A stretch of DNA of 64,000 nt. It comes from Candidatus Hydrogenedentota bacterium. GTDB taxonomy: Bacteria; Hydrogenedentota; Hydrogenedentia; Hydrogenedentales; CAITNO01. A program made the translations under genes and the position numbers. Where the stretch lies: NCBI GenBank assembly GCA_903893795.1, contig CAITNO010000099.1, positions 62,001 through 126,000 on the forward strand, written 5' to 3'. Below the pieces are notes generated by a model. It did no database searches. It worked only from the letters and a program-made list of their open reading frames with translations, and was not told where the DNA came from. Positions 33,993 to 43,234 of this stretch are shown here, piece by piece (the first letter of the stretch is position 1; the number at the start of each line of letters is the position of its first letter).

Positions 33993-35834
33993 ATGTATCA
34001 GCAGAAGCTTGGGCAGTCCACGGCAGGGGCGTTTTTCCTTATGGTGGGACTTGTTATTCTGGCAGGTTCTGTCTGCGGCGCGGCGGAGAGCAACGGGGCA
34101 ACGCCCCTGTCATCCGATGCGGCGACGGTACTGCGTGCCATCACGGGGGAGTGCCACACCACCTTTACCATTCCCGCGGCAAAGGCTTTCGACCAATGCC
34201 AGGGAGACTTGAGCGGCAGAATCATTGTCAATAACCCGGTGGACAAGAACAAGCCGGGTGTCTACGTCATCACTTACAACGTAAGCGACGACAACGGCAA
34301 CACCACGGAAGGAATCCGCGAGGTGACCGTGGTGGACTCGCGGGCTCCCGTCATTCAGATTATTGGACGGGTTTCCGTGAGCGTGCTGCGCGGTCATGCC
34401 TACACCGACGCCGGTGCAACCGCCATGGACCAATGTGCCGGTGACCTTAGCGCCGCCATCGTGACGGCGAATTCGGTGAACACGACGGTGCTTGGAAGCT
34501 ACCGCGTCACTTATGACGTGAACGACGGCAACGGCAACAGCGCGGTCCAGGCCGTGCGCACCGTGAATGTCGTCTCGGTGGACACCACAGCACCCGACAT
34601 TACTGGTACGGTATCCGACAAGTTCTTGGCGGCCGATGCCGCCTGCAGCGCGGTGGTGCCTGACCTGACCGGAGAAGTGGTGGCGTCGGATGATGTCACG
34701 GCCAAGGCCGACCTGGTCATTGCGCAGGAGCCTCCCGCAGGCACGTTGATCAAAGGCCTCGGCGCGCACAAAGTGAGCTTGTCGGTGAAAGATGAGGCGG
34801 GCAACGAGGCCACAAGCAGTGCGACGCTCAACCTGACGGCCTTTGACCACGGCAACGCCGCTGCGGCGGTCGTGAACTGGGCCACAAACGGACTGGTGAG
34901 CGCGATGGTCGCTGACGGGGACGCCCTCTATATCGCGGGCGACTTCACTTGGGCCGGTGCCGAGGGAGCTTCGGGCGAAGGCTGGACCAACCTGGCCAGG
35001 ATTGATGCGGTCACGGGCGAAGTGGCCGACTGGAAACCTGTTGTGGGCGGCGCGGTCCATGCGCTGGCGCTTTCGGCGGACGGCAGCACTTTGTATGCGG
35101 CCGGTGATGGATTTGTGGACTCTGTAAATGTTTCGACGGCATCGGCCGTGCAGCTTACGGTGACCACCGGTACTGTCGCGGCGCTTGCTGAGGCAGACGG
35201 CGTGCTTTATCTCGGAGGTGAATTCACACAGGAATCCAACCCCAGCTTCTATCTCGCTGCCTACGATGTGGTGGCGAAGGATTACCTTGGTTGGACGGCG
35301 TCCGTGTCCGGCCCGGTTCTTTCGCTCGCCGTGTCGGACACGACCCTCTACGTGGGCGAGGCGAGCGGCATTGAGACAGTGAACCTGGCTGCCGGGGGCA
35401 AGGGGGAAGTCGGTCTCTTCAGCCTTTCAAACGGACCGGTTAATGCGCTCGCCGTGAGTTGCGAGACGGTGTATGCAGGCGGGGCCTTCACCAGCATCGG
35501 CGGTGATGCCGTCAGTGGTCTTGTTGCGTTGAGTGTGTCCGGCGCCGCCAAATCGAGTTGGGCGCCCACTGCCGACAACGGGGTGCATGCGCTGGCCCTG
35601 ACCGCAACGGGGCTTTACGCCGCAGGCGCTTTCACCAGCATCGATGCGGTAGCCCTGCCCGGCTTGGCGCAGTTCAAGGAGACCTCAACCCCGGAGACAA
35701 GGGCGTCTGTGGTCATTGGTGCCTTGTCGCACGGCGAGGCGCCGGAGGTGCTGAAAGATGCTGTGACGGTTGGCGGCAGAGGAGCGGGCGCGCCTCTTGG
35801 CGCGCATGTGGACGGAGACGTTGCTTACGGATGA
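33993..35834 (+). CDS. Exported multi-domain surface protein: DUF5011-type Ig-like repeats plus beta-propeller-like repeats
   Basis: The 613-residue product begins with a signal peptide (FFLMVGLVILAGSVCGA). Residues about 45-290 hold Ig-like modules related to DUF5011/HYR: CQGDLSGRIIVNN..VDKNKPGVYVITYNVSDDNGN, then APVIQIIGRVSVSVLRGHAYTDAGATAMDQCAGDL..LGSYRVTYDVNDGNGN, and a third module. Residues about 300-570 contain repeated blades such as ALYIAGDFTWAG, LYAAGDGF, LYLGGEFT, VYAGGAFTSIGG and LYAAGAFTSID, like Kelch or delta-60 propellers. No C-terminal sorting signal is seen. The role is probably adhesion or glycan contact. The ATG at 33993 follows AAAGGGG by 8 bases and is preferred over the TTG at 33972. 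Confidence 0.75.
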   Translation: MYQQKLGQSTAGAFFLMVGLVILAGSVCGAAESNGATPLSSDAATVLRAITGECHTTFTIPAAKAFDQCQGDLSGRIIVNNPVDKNKPGVYVITYNVSDDNGNTTEGIREVTVVDSRAPVIQIIGRVSVSVLRGHAYTDAGATAMDQCAGDLSAAIVTANSVNTTVLGSYRVTYDVNDGNGNSAVQAVRTVNVVSVDTTAPDITGTVSDKFLAADAACSAVVPDLTGEVVASDDVTAKADLVIAQEPPAGTLIKGLGAHKVSLSVKDEAGNEATSSATLNLTAFDHGNAAAAVVNWATNGLVSAMVADGDALYIAGDFTWAGAEGASGEGWTNLARIDAVTGEVADWKPVVGGAVHALALSADGSTLYAAGDGFVDSVNVSTASAVQLTVTTGTVAALAEADGVLYLGGEFTQESNPSFYLAAYDVVAKDYLGWTASVSGPVLSLAVSDTTLYVGEASGIETVNLAAGGKGEVGLFSLSNGPVNALAVSCETVYAGGAFTSIGGDAVSGLVALSVSGAAKSSWAPTADNGVHALALTATGLYAAGAFTSIDAVALPGLAQFKETSTPETRASVVIGALSHGEAPEVLKDAVTVGGRGAGAPLGAHVDGDVAYG

Positions 35835-35899
35835 AGTAGGGATTCAGCAGTGGTCCGTTGGTGATGATTAGACCGACGTGGCGGTGATACAAACAAAAT

Positions 35900-35946
35900 A
35901 CTTCCGGGTGAATGGGTTGCCAAAGGCAACGGGCTCACCCGGAAGT
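35900..35946. terminator. Bidirectional terminator between the surface protein gene and tmRNA
   Basis: A perfect 12-bp inverted repeat (ACTTCCGGGTGA and its complement) holds further inner pairing (GTTGCC/GGCAAC). TTTTGTCTT follows on the plus strand and ATTTTGTTT on the minus strand, so it can stop both converging transcripts. Confidence 0.85.
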
Positions 35947-36005
35947 TTTGTCTTGATGGGCAAGATTCTGCTGGCCCGCCTTCGTTCTGCGAACTTCGGC
36001 GCGGC

Positions 36006-36042
36006 AGCCTTCGCTTCTCCACTTCGTTGCGAAGCGAAGGCT
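36006..36042. repeat. 12-bp inverted repeat abutting the tmRNA 3' end
   Basis: AGCCTTCGCTTC (36006-36017) pairs perfectly with 36031-36042 across a 13-base loop, and the last base touches the encoded CCA end of tmRNA. It may be part of the precursor 3' trailer or a processing signal. Confidence 0.6.
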
Positions 36043-36393
36043 GGTGGAGGCGGCGGGAATCGAACCCGCGTCCGAAAGTGCTTCCACATGAGCGTCTACG
36101 TGCGTAGTCTTTCATTTGGTGATTCGCCCGGCCGGAACGCGTCAGACATGCTTTCCGGTTTCGCTAGACGCCGAAATACTCTCGCCGGGTCGCCGTCGCC
36201 CCCCGGGTTGAGACCCGCTAGATTACGCCCTGATTCCGCTAGCAGGTGGTCGCGGAGAGGACGAGCAGCCTAACTAGGCCGCAAGTGCGAAGTTGTTGTT
36301 CGCAGTTGACTTGTTCCCGCTTTTTACGAGGCCAGCGGGTCCTCGGCACGCAGCCCACGCTTCTTCCACCCCCGTCGAAACCTGGTCGCCCCC
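36042..36393 (-). ncRNA. ssrA: Transfer-messenger RNA (tmRNA), one-piece
   Basis: The RNA starts GGGGGCGACCAGGTTTCGAC, the typical tmRNA 5' end, and finishes with a tRNA-like T arm (GGGTTCGATTCCCG), acceptor strand and encoded CCA. The 7-bp acceptor stem (GGGGGCG with CGCCTCC, one G-U pair) closes correctly. The 352-base length is normal for one-piece tmRNA. The tag reading frame lies at 36274-36303 and encodes ANNNFALAA followed by TAG, ending in the ALAA degron recognised by Clp proteases. tmRNA rescues stalled ribosomes together with SmpB, which is not in this window. Confidence 0.96.
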
Positions 36394-36453
36394 ACATAGA
36401 GGTGAACACCTTCAGCCGCCCCGCAGGGCGTTGGGTGGCTCGTGGCCATACGA

Positions 36454-36483
36454 AGTATGCCACATGCCGCGGGGGTTCGACAA
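36454..36483 (-). promoter_or_regulatory. Possible tmRNA promoter
   Basis: On the minus strand TTGTCG (36478-36483) and CATACT (36454-36459) are 18 bases apart, about 60 bases upstream of the mature tmRNA 5' end. A 5' leader of that size would need RNase P removal, which is normal for tmRNA. Confidence 0.4.
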
Positions 36484-36595
36484 ATGGAGTCTCCAGAGAT
36501 TAATTGTGACACGGCGAAGGAAGACGGTATCCTGACCATTACGGGCGCGCCACGGACAGGCTGGTTGCCTGTCTGTCGTGTCTTTTCTCTGGAGA

Positions 36596-37369
36596 TTAAG
36601 CTCCGAATGTGGTGCGGAACTCTCGATGCTGCCCTTTGTCGTGATATCTATCCTCCAAGGCCAGGAGGTCCTCCTCGGTGTATGCAGACCGAACCCTTTC
36701 CACCATCACCCGTCGCGCCGCCTCGTCCACGCTGTAATCCACGCGCCACGTGCGGTACGCTATTTCCCATTGTATGTCGGCAATCTGTCGGATGCGCTTG
36801 CGTTGCTGGTCGAAGGGGTGTTCGTGGAGTTGGTGCTGGACGAAGGCTAGGATTGCCCGAACGCCGGCCTGCTCCAGCCAGGCGAATTGCCGCTCGGCTT
36901 CCGGGGCAAGGAGAACTTCCCACAGATCTTTGGGCAACTCATCTACCCAGCCGCACTTCGCTTCGGGAAAGCTGTCGGCGTAGGGAAGGTAGGGTTTAAT
37001 GTCGAGGATGGGCGTGCCATCGAGCAGGTCGTGGGGTCCAACATTCACGCGCAGGCCTTCGATGGAGACCAGTTCCACACAGGATAGTCCAATGGGGTTG
37101 GGGCGGTAGGGCGCGCGGCTTGCAAAGACGCCGACCTTGCGGGTTGCCCGCGGCGGCTGGACCATGGGTTTCCAGTTCGGGTTATGGTGGAGGACGTAAA
37201 TCAGCCAGATATGCGAGAAGCCGTCGAGGTCCTGCAGGGCCTGCTCGTAGTCTTGGCCGTTCTCTAGCAGGATGTTGCCACCGCTTGATGTTGCGACGGT
37301 CGACTGGCGCGCGGCATCGTAGGGGTACCGCGCTGCGCAGTGGAATGTTCCAATGGGAACAATGTGCAT
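36596..37369 (-). CDS. trmO: tRNA (N6-threonylcarbamoyladenosine(37)-N6)-methyltransferase TrmO (TsaA/YaeB family)
   Basis: The 257-residue protein shows the TsaA beta-barrel signatures IGTFHCAARYPYDAARQ, LDGFSHIWLIYVLHHN, VGVFASRAPYRPNPIGLS (the SAM-binding RSPxRPNPIG-type motif, with RAP here) and LLDGTPILDIKPYLPYADS. TrmO adds an N6-methyl group to t6A37 of ANN-decoding threonine tRNAs, using S-adenosylmethionine. The C-terminal domain continues with DSFPEAKCGWVD and a region of about 80 residues often present in longer bacterial members. AAAGG lies 6 bases before the ATG. The gene is monocistronic, lying upstream of tmRNA on the same strand. Confidence 0.92.
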   Translation of the reverse strand: MHIVPIGTFHCAARYPYDAARQSTVATSSGGNILLENGQDYEQALQDLDGFSHIWLIYVLHHNPNWKPMVQPPRATRKVGVFASRAPYRPNPIGLSCVELVSIEGLRVNVGPHDLLDGTPILDIKPYLPYADSFPEAKCGWVDELPKDLWEVLLAPEAERQFAWLEQAGVRAILAFVQHQLHEHPFDQQRKRIRQIADIQWEIAYRTWRVDYSVDEAARRVMVERVRSAYTEEDLLALEDRYHDKGQHREFRTTFGA

Positions 37370-37616
37370 TGCGAGCCTTTCGTATCTGGGCAGGCATTTA
37401 GCCGCTCCGACCTAGCCTAGCTTCTGGAGGGTTCTCCAAGCAAGGAGTAACAAACGGAACGAATTTTCACTCGGCCGCTTCTTTGACAGGCTAGGTCTTT
37501 CTACAGGGCACGCCCACAACTGGGGCAATCTGTTGTTTTTGACAACTTGTGTTTCCGCGTGCAACCTTATGCAGATTCATTGGTCAAAGGGATGGTTTTA
37601 ACGATTGGAGCATGTC

Positions 37617-39707
37617 ATGACGCGCACTTCCCCGAGTTTTAGACCCATCACCCTGTTCCTGGTTGCCCTATCCTTGTCCATTGGCTGGGGCATTCGCGGG
37701 AACTTCGGCCATGAATTTGGGGCCATGATGGCGGGCACCCTGGCGGGCATCGCGGTGAGTTTGTTTTCGGGACGGGAAGACTGGCGGCGACGGGCCCCCT
37801 ATTTCGCCTTTTTCGGCGCCTGCGGCTGGGGGTTCGGCGGGTCCATCGCTTACATGCCCGTCATGGCCTATACCCAGGGCGGTCACCTGCCCACACAGAT
37901 TTACGGATTCTTCGTGACCTTTATGACCGGCGCGCTTTGGACGGGCATGGGCGGCGTGGGCACGGCCTATGCCGCAGTGGAGGAACGGGAGAAGCTAACG
38001 GCCATATTTAATCCGATTTGCTGGGTGTTTGCCCTCTGGACGGTCCAGTATTTCGGGGAAGATGCCTTCGTGAAGTGGTACCACGCGCACGTGCCCGGCA
38101 TGAACGTTGAAAATGCGGATTTCCGGCAGCGCAGTCCGCTGTATTGGCTGGACAGTGAATGGGTGGAGGCCACACTGGCATTGGTTGCCCTGTGCGCCTA
38201 TGACTTCTGGGACCGTCGTGGCGTGGGTTACAAGGACTTGCTTCGTTGGGGTGCCCTTGGCGCGCTCGGCGGGTTGGTGGTGCAGCACATCTCCGACGCA
38301 TTCGGGTGGGCAGGGTGCCATATCGGCACGGTGGGCTACCCGCTGGTCAAACTCCAGGAAGGCTTGGACTGGATAGGCCGGACTTTCCTGGGCATGATTG
38401 TTCACACACAGGGCGACCTAAGCGCCATCAATCCTGCTACAGGTCAGGCATTCGACCCGAAGGACATGGTTACGAACTGGCCGTCCTTCTTTACAGATTT
38501 TTCCTGGCATATGGGCTGGGTGCTCGGGTTGCTTCTTGGCGTCTGGCTTTATTTCTACACCTACGGCAAGTGGCGCAATGGTTCCAAATTGCTCCTCTAC
38601 ATTGCGGTCGGCAGTTATCTGTGCTTCCTCATCTTTCCAGTGCTGCTCTCCAACCTTCCCTTTTTCCAGGCCGTGGGCGGTTTCCGCATGATGCCGCCGC
38701 GCGGCGACAGTTGGGCCAATACACTGGGTGCCTTGCTTGGAGCATTGCTGTACATGCGGCGCCACAAGCTCATGCCCGTGGCCGCCGCGGGGGTGGTGTC
38801 GTTCTTCCTGGGTGGGCTGAGTTTCATCACGGCCCAATTCATCAAGATACTCATGCTCATGCCGGGCAATCCGGTGCTGGAGAAGGACCCGGCGGTGGTG
38901 GAGCGCTGGGCGCACTGGCGCAGCGCGAACTGGCACAGCATCGCGGCCGAGCAGGGGGTGGGTTTCCTCTACGGACTTTCCATCGCCGTGGCCATGGGCC
39001 TACTCGCCTCGCGCGTCAAGTCGCATGAAGGGGAACCTCGCACCCGGAAATGGACCGAAGCCTTCTCTGTTGCCTTCATCCTCAACATCCTTGTGTACGT
39101 CAACATGGTGAAATGTGTCGAGGATTGGACCCGGGAACGGGCCGGGGGATTCCGCTCCATGCCGCTTACCATGAAAATGCCGCTGATCAGCGGCATTGAA
39201 CTGTCCTCGGAGGCGTGGTTTACGCTGTTCTTCCTCCTGATCACCGCGTGCACAGTTGCCGTGATGGCGGCCCATATGCGGCGGCCCATTGCCGCCGTGC
39301 CGCGCACTTGGCTGGGCATCGGCCAGCTCTTCTACCTCATATTCCTTTGGGAAATAATCGTCGGCAACTTCTTCCGGGCGGTGGTGGCGTTCAGCGGCCA
39401 GCGTCTGGCCACGGAGGGCGCGATTGCGGTGCATGGTTTGATCGTCACGTTCATCATCCTGGCCTGTGCGCGGGACAGAGACCCGGTTCTTATTGAGACA
39501 CCGCTGAATTATGGGCCATTCATCAAGAAATGGGCACTCGGCGGGTTGGTGGCCTTTCTGCTTTGCTCCACCGTGTACCTGACGGTTAACCGCAGCGTCT
39601 ATGGCAACAAGCCCGACGGGTGGGGTAGTGCGCACCCCAATATGCGTTTTGGTCCGCAGGCGGACTGGCGAGTTCGTCCGGTCATCAAGAGCGTAATACA
39701 TCGGTAA
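37617..39707 (+). CDS. Large polytopic membrane protein of unknown function
   Basis: The 696-residue protein has about 14-16 hydrophobic segments across its length. A glycine-rich N-terminal block (SLSIGWGIRGNFGHEFGAMMAGTLAG) looks conserved and possibly functional, since charged and Gly residues lie inside the membrane region. Other notable stretches are DLSAINPATGQAFDPKDMVTNW, GDSWANTLGALLGALLYMRR and, near the end, FYLIFLWEIIVGNFFRAVVAF. I do not recognise a named family. GGAG lies about 6 bases before the ATG at 37617. It is transcribed alone, ahead of the two-domain oxidoreductase gene 134 bases downstream. Transport or enzymatic roles are both possible. Confidence 0.75.
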   Translation: MTRTSPSFRPITLFLVALSLSIGWGIRGNFGHEFGAMMAGTLAGIAVSLFSGREDWRRRAPYFAFFGACGWGFGGSIAYMPVMAYTQGGHLPTQIYGFFVTFMTGALWTGMGGVGTAYAAVEEREKLTAIFNPICWVFALWTVQYFGEDAFVKWYHAHVPGMNVENADFRQRSPLYWLDSEWVEATLALVALCAYDFWDRRGVGYKDLLRWGALGALGGLVVQHISDAFGWAGCHIGTVGYPLVKLQEGLDWIGRTFLGMIVHTQGDLSAINPATGQAFDPKDMVTNWPSFFTDFSWHMGWVLGLLLGVWLYFYTYGKWRNGSKLLLYIAVGSYLCFLIFPVLLSNLPFFQAVGGFRMMPPRGDSWANTLGALLGALLYMRRHKLMPVAAAGVVSFFLGGLSFITAQFIKILMLMPGNPVLEKDPAVVERWAHWRSANWHSIAAEQGVGFLYGLSIAVAMGLLASRVKSHEGEPRTRKWTEAFSVAFILNILVYVNMVKCVEDWTRERAGGFRSMPLTMKMPLISGIELSSEAWFTLFFLLITACTVAVMAAHMRRPIAAVPRTWLGIGQLFYLIFLWEIIVGNFFRAVVAFSGQRLATEGAIAVHGLIVTFIILACARDRDPVLIETPLNYGPFIKKWALGGLVAFLLCSTVYLTVNRSVYGNKPDGWGSAHPNMRFGPQADWRVRPVIKSVIHR

Positions 39708-39841
39708 TTCTCATTTGGGAATTGAGGACCGAAGCATCATGTGACATTGCGTTTTCTTTGGGGAAATGGCGGGCAGTTTGCCCAAGTTCCTGCATCTCAG
39801 TATGATAGGGGCTGTTGAGCAACCCTTGTCTGGAGCGCCAC

Positions 39842-42064
39842 ATGAAGCAGGTCGTTATCAAGGCCGGAAAAGTCTGCGTGGAGGAGGTTCCCGTCCCGAC
39901 GATTGAACCGGGGATGGTGCTGGTGCGCGTGGAGCGTTCCGCCATCAGTTCGGGAACGGAATCGTCGATGGTGTCGGGGGGGGGCGCACTGTCCCTGGCC
40001 ATGAAGCATCTGAAGAATCCGTTGAGCGTCGACAAACTGAAACGCAAGTTTGCGACCGTGGGCATCAAGGCCACGGCCGACCTGGTTCGCGCCAAACTCG
40101 CCGACCCGGGCACACCGGGATACAGTTCTGCCGGGAGAATCGTGGAAGTTGGTGCGGGAGTGCCGGGATTCAAAGTGGGGGATAGGGTGGCCTGCGCAGG
40201 GGTGGGCTATGCCTGCCACGCCGAATACAATCTTGTTCCGCACCAATTGTTAACGCCGATCCCGGACGGTCTCGACGATGATAATGCCGCCTTTGTCGCC
40301 ATTGGTGCGATAGCCCTGCAAGGCGTGCGACGTGCTGAGCCCCTGCTGGGCGAGACGGTGGTGGTGATGGGGCTGGGGTTGGTGGGACAGATCACGGCGG
40401 GCTTGCTGCGGCTCAACGGTTGCCATGTGATTGGTTACGATCCTGTCCGGGGAAAGCTCGCACCGTTCAAGGAGATGGGCAGTTTCACCGATTCCGCCGA
40501 AGCGCTTGCTTCCTTAGCCCATGAAATTACCGCCGGGTACGGAGCCGATGCGGTCATCATTTGTGCGGGCACCCCTTCCAGCGAGGTGGTCAACACCGCG
40601 TTTGACCTATGCCGGCAAAAGGGGCGCGTGGTGGTGGTGGGTGCCGTCGGCATGGACCTAAACCGTGACGCCATGTACAAGAAGGAACTTGACCTTCGCA
40701 TTTCCTGCTCCTACGGTCCGGGGCGCTATTCCGGGGAATACGAGGAGAAGGGTCTAGACTATCCCATCGGTTACGTGCGCTGGACCGAAGGCCGGAACAT
40801 GGCCGAATACCTGCGCCTGATGAATCTTCTGGGCGACGACGAGGCCAATCCCTTCTTGAATCCGGTGAGATTGAGCCCGACCGTCTACACCGTAGAGGAG
40901 GCCCCAAGGGCCTATCAGGAAATCGCCGAGGGCAAGACCTTTGCCGCTGTGCTGCGCTACGGGGAGGTCAATGATACCGCCGGTGCAGTCACTGTCGGAA
41001 CCCTCAAACAAAAACAGTATCTGAGAACAGCACAGCCCCAGCATGCCTCGCAGGGCACAAAGCAGACCGGTGTTGCGCTGATTGGTGCCGGGGCCTTTGC
41101 CACGGGGGTCCAACTGCCTCTGCTGGCCAAAATGCCCGGTGTGCGCATCGCCGCGATTGCGACGCGCAACGGGGTAAAGGCCCGCGCCATCGCGGACCGC
41201 TACAAGGCGGCAGTCTGCACCACGGACTACCGCCAGGTGCTTGAAGACCCTTCCGTGGATGCTGTGCTCATCTCCACCCGTCACAATCTGCACGCGCAGA
41301 TTACGCTGGATGCCATTGCGGCCGGCAAGCATGTGCTGGTTGAAAAGCCCATGGCGCTTTCGCTTGAGGATTGCCGGCAGATTTGCGATGCGGCCAAGGC
41401 CGCGCAGGTGCTGGTGTCCGTCGGGTTCAACCGGCGTCTGGCGCCGCTCACCACGCGGTTGATTCAAGGGTTCTCCGGCGGCACGGGAGCGAGTTCGGCC
41501 CTACCCAAGACGGTTCTGTACCGTTGCAACGCCGGGGCATTGCCTGCCGACCATTGGACCCTAGACCCCGAAGTGGGCGGGGGGCGGATCCTTGGCGAGG
41601 CGGTGCATTTCTTTGACTTTGTACGGCATCTGGTCCTATCCGGTGTCGGCGCTGATGGTACTGACCCGGAGCGACGTTCAAAGTTGGTGTCCCTGTGTGC
41701 CGAATCGGGTAGCAGGGAAGACGAGCTGAGCGTTCTGCTTCGATTCTCCGACGGCTCTCTCGCGACCGTGCTGTATACCGTAGCCGGTTCCCCAAATCTG
41801 GGCAAGGAGCATGCTGAGGTATTTTCCGGAGGGGGGATGGGTGTGCTGGACGATTTCCTAAGCCTCGAGATCAAGGACGCGCCCGGCGCGGGTCAGTGGA
41901 AGGGTCGCCAGGACAAGGGCCATGCTGCGTTGCTGGAAAACTTCATTTTGGCGGTTCAGGGCAAGGGCGCGCTTCAGGTCACCGCGGAGGACGGTCTGGA
42001 AGCCACGCGCATCGCTTTGGCAGCATTGGAATCGGCCCGCACCGGCATCGCGCAGAGGTTCTAG
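39842..42064 (+). CDS. Two-domain oxidoreductase: zinc-type alcohol dehydrogenase fused to Gfo/Idh/MocA dehydrogenase
   Basis: The 740-residue protein has an N-terminal medium-chain dehydrogenase half (residues 1-380) with VERSAISSGTESS, VGDRVACAGVGYACHAEY and an NAD(P) fold (VVMGLGLVGQITAG). The C-terminal half (residues about 410-740) is Gfo/Idh/MocA-type: GVALIGAGAFATGVQLPLL, then KHVLVEKPMALSLEDC and GGRILGEAVHFFDF. Such fusions are commonly found in surface-polysaccharide clusters. Here it heads a three-gene operon with a glycosyltransferase (3-base gap) and an asparagine synthase-like enzyme. The reaction is not established; sugar-nucleotide modification is likely. The ATG at 39842 follows GGAG by 6 bases. 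Confidence 0.85.
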   Translation: MKQVVIKAGKVCVEEVPVPTIEPGMVLVRVERSAISSGTESSMVSGGGALSLAMKHLKNPLSVDKLKRKFATVGIKATADLVRAKLADPGTPGYSSAGRIVEVGAGVPGFKVGDRVACAGVGYACHAEYNLVPHQLLTPIPDGLDDDNAAFVAIGAIALQGVRRAEPLLGETVVVMGLGLVGQITAGLLRLNGCHVIGYDPVRGKLAPFKEMGSFTDSAEALASLAHEITAGYGADAVIICAGTPSSEVVNTAFDLCRQKGRVVVVGAVGMDLNRDAMYKKELDLRISCSYGPGRYSGEYEEKGLDYPIGYVRWTEGRNMAEYLRLMNLLGDDEANPFLNPVRLSPTVYTVEEAPRAYQEIAEGKTFAAVLRYGEVNDTAGAVTVGTLKQKQYLRTAQPQHASQGTKQTGVALIGAGAFATGVQLPLLAKMPGVRIAAIATRNGVKARAIADRYKAAVCTTDYRQVLEDPSVDAVLISTRHNLHAQITLDAIAAGKHVLVEKPMALSLEDCRQICDAAKAAQVLVSVGFNRRLAPLTTRLIQGFSGGTGASSALPKTVLYRCNAGALPADHWTLDPEVGGGRILGEAVHFFDFVRHLVLSGVGADGTDPERRSKLVSLCAESGSREDELSVLLRFSDGSLATVLYTVAGSPNLGKEHAEVFSGGGMGVLDDFLSLEIKDAPGAGQWKGRQDKGHAALLENFILAVQGKGALQVTAEDGLEATRIALAALESARTGIAQRF

Positions 42065-42067
42065 ACT

Positions 42068-43231
42068 TTGCGCATCTGCATCCTTAGTGTCATACATGAG
42101 CCCTTCGACAAGCGGGTCTACCACAAGATTGGCCTGAGTCTGGCCACTTCCGGTCACGAAATAACCTATATCTGCCCGCCGCCGACCCAGGGAAATATAC
42201 CGCCTTTGCAGGACGGTAAGGACAGTCGCGTAATCCGGTTTGTTCTGACGAAGACCGCAGGCAGCCTGCCGCGTCGTTTTCTGGCCGCGTTGAACCTGAT
42301 ACGCCTAGGCCGCCGGGAACGGGCCGAAGTGTATCTTGCTCCCGAACCGGAATCCTGGGCGGCCGCGCTTATGGTAAAGCTCCTGTGCGGAGGTAAAGTC
42401 GTGCTGGATATGCACGAGCATATCCCCAGTGAATTTGCGAAGTTCTTCCCACGCGCGCTACGCGGGTTCATTCAGGCGGTCACCTTACGGGCCATGCGCA
42501 TCATGGCGCGCTTCACCGACCTCATCGTGCTTACCCGCGAGAGTTTTGAAGAACCCTGGAAGGGGCTTGGCGTGCCACGGTTGACGGTTATCAACACTAA
42601 CCATCTTCAGCCTATGTGTCCCGAAGTGCCCGAAGCGCTTCGGGCACGGTTCGCTGGCCATCCTGTAATTATCCATCAGGGGATCTTTGGCGAAACCCGC
42701 GGTTCTTATCAGTTGCTGGATGCGGTGAAGCTCCTGGTGCGGGACTTTCCAAACCTGCGCTGCATTGTTCTGGGAGAGTACATCTACGGTAGTCTGGAGG
42801 CGTATCGGACGCGGGTGCATGAACTCGGATTGGACGAGAGCATGGTTTTCAACCCGCCGGTGCCGTTTGACGCGGTGTCGGGCTACATTTCAGTCGCGCA
42901 GGTGGGGTTGATACTGTTTCAGCCGGGCCAGATAAACCATACCCTTGCCATGCCCCACAAGCTTTTCGATTACATGCGGGAGGCGCGGCCCGTGGTGGCC
43001 CCCGATTTTGCCGTAGAGGTTGGCCGCATTGTCAAGGAGGCGGACTGCGGCATACTGGTGGATGTGACCCGTCCCGAGCTTATCGCGAAGGCCGTGTCTC
43101 TATTGCTGAAGAATCCGGAGGAGGCGGCGCGTCTTGGGCAGAACGGCCGCAGGCTGATTGAGGAAAAGTACAACTGGCAGCGCGAAGAGGCCGTTCTTCT
43201 GGAAGCCTTTGCCCGGTTGGAGGCCCGATAG
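42068..43231 (+). CDS. Glycosyltransferase family 4-type (GT-B fold)
   Basis: The 387-residue GT-B enzyme starts MRICILSVIHEPFDKRVYHKIG, an N-terminal acceptor domain. KVVLDMHEHIPSEF follows, and the nucleotide-sugar-binding C-terminal half carries VIIHQGIFGETRGSYQLLDAV, YISVAQVGLILFQPG and the ARPVVAPDFAVEVG..CGILVDV region with conserved Glu. It transfers a sugar to a growing surface glycan or lipid carrier on the cytosolic face. It starts with TTG three bases after the previous stop, and CAGAGG lies upstream. Its neighbours suggest capsule, O-antigen or exopolysaccharide synthesis. Confidence 0.85.
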   Translation: MRICILSVIHEPFDKRVYHKIGLSLATSGHEITYICPPPTQGNIPPLQDGKDSRVIRFVLTKTAGSLPRRFLAALNLIRLGRRERAEVYLAPEPESWAAALMVKLLCGGKVVLDMHEHIPSEFAKFFPRALRGFIQAVTLRAMRIMARFTDLIVLTRESFEEPWKGLGVPRLTVINTNHLQPMCPEVPEALRARFAGHPVIIHQGIFGETRGSYQLLDAVKLLVRDFPNLRCIVLGEYIYGSLEAYRTRVHELGLDESMVFNPPVPFDAVSGYISVAQVGLILFQPGQINHTLAMPHKLFDYMREARPVVAPDFAVEVGRIVKEADCGILVDVTRPELIAKAVSLLLKNPEEAARLGQNGRRLIEEKYNWQREEAVLLEAFARLEAR

Positions 43232-43234
43232 GCC

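Noticed and set aside
36551-36580. A plus-strand terminator-like hairpin followed by TCTTTTCTC, downstream of trmO
   Set aside because: No plus-strand gene ends there, the stem has a 3-base bulge, and on the trmO strand it lacks a T run.
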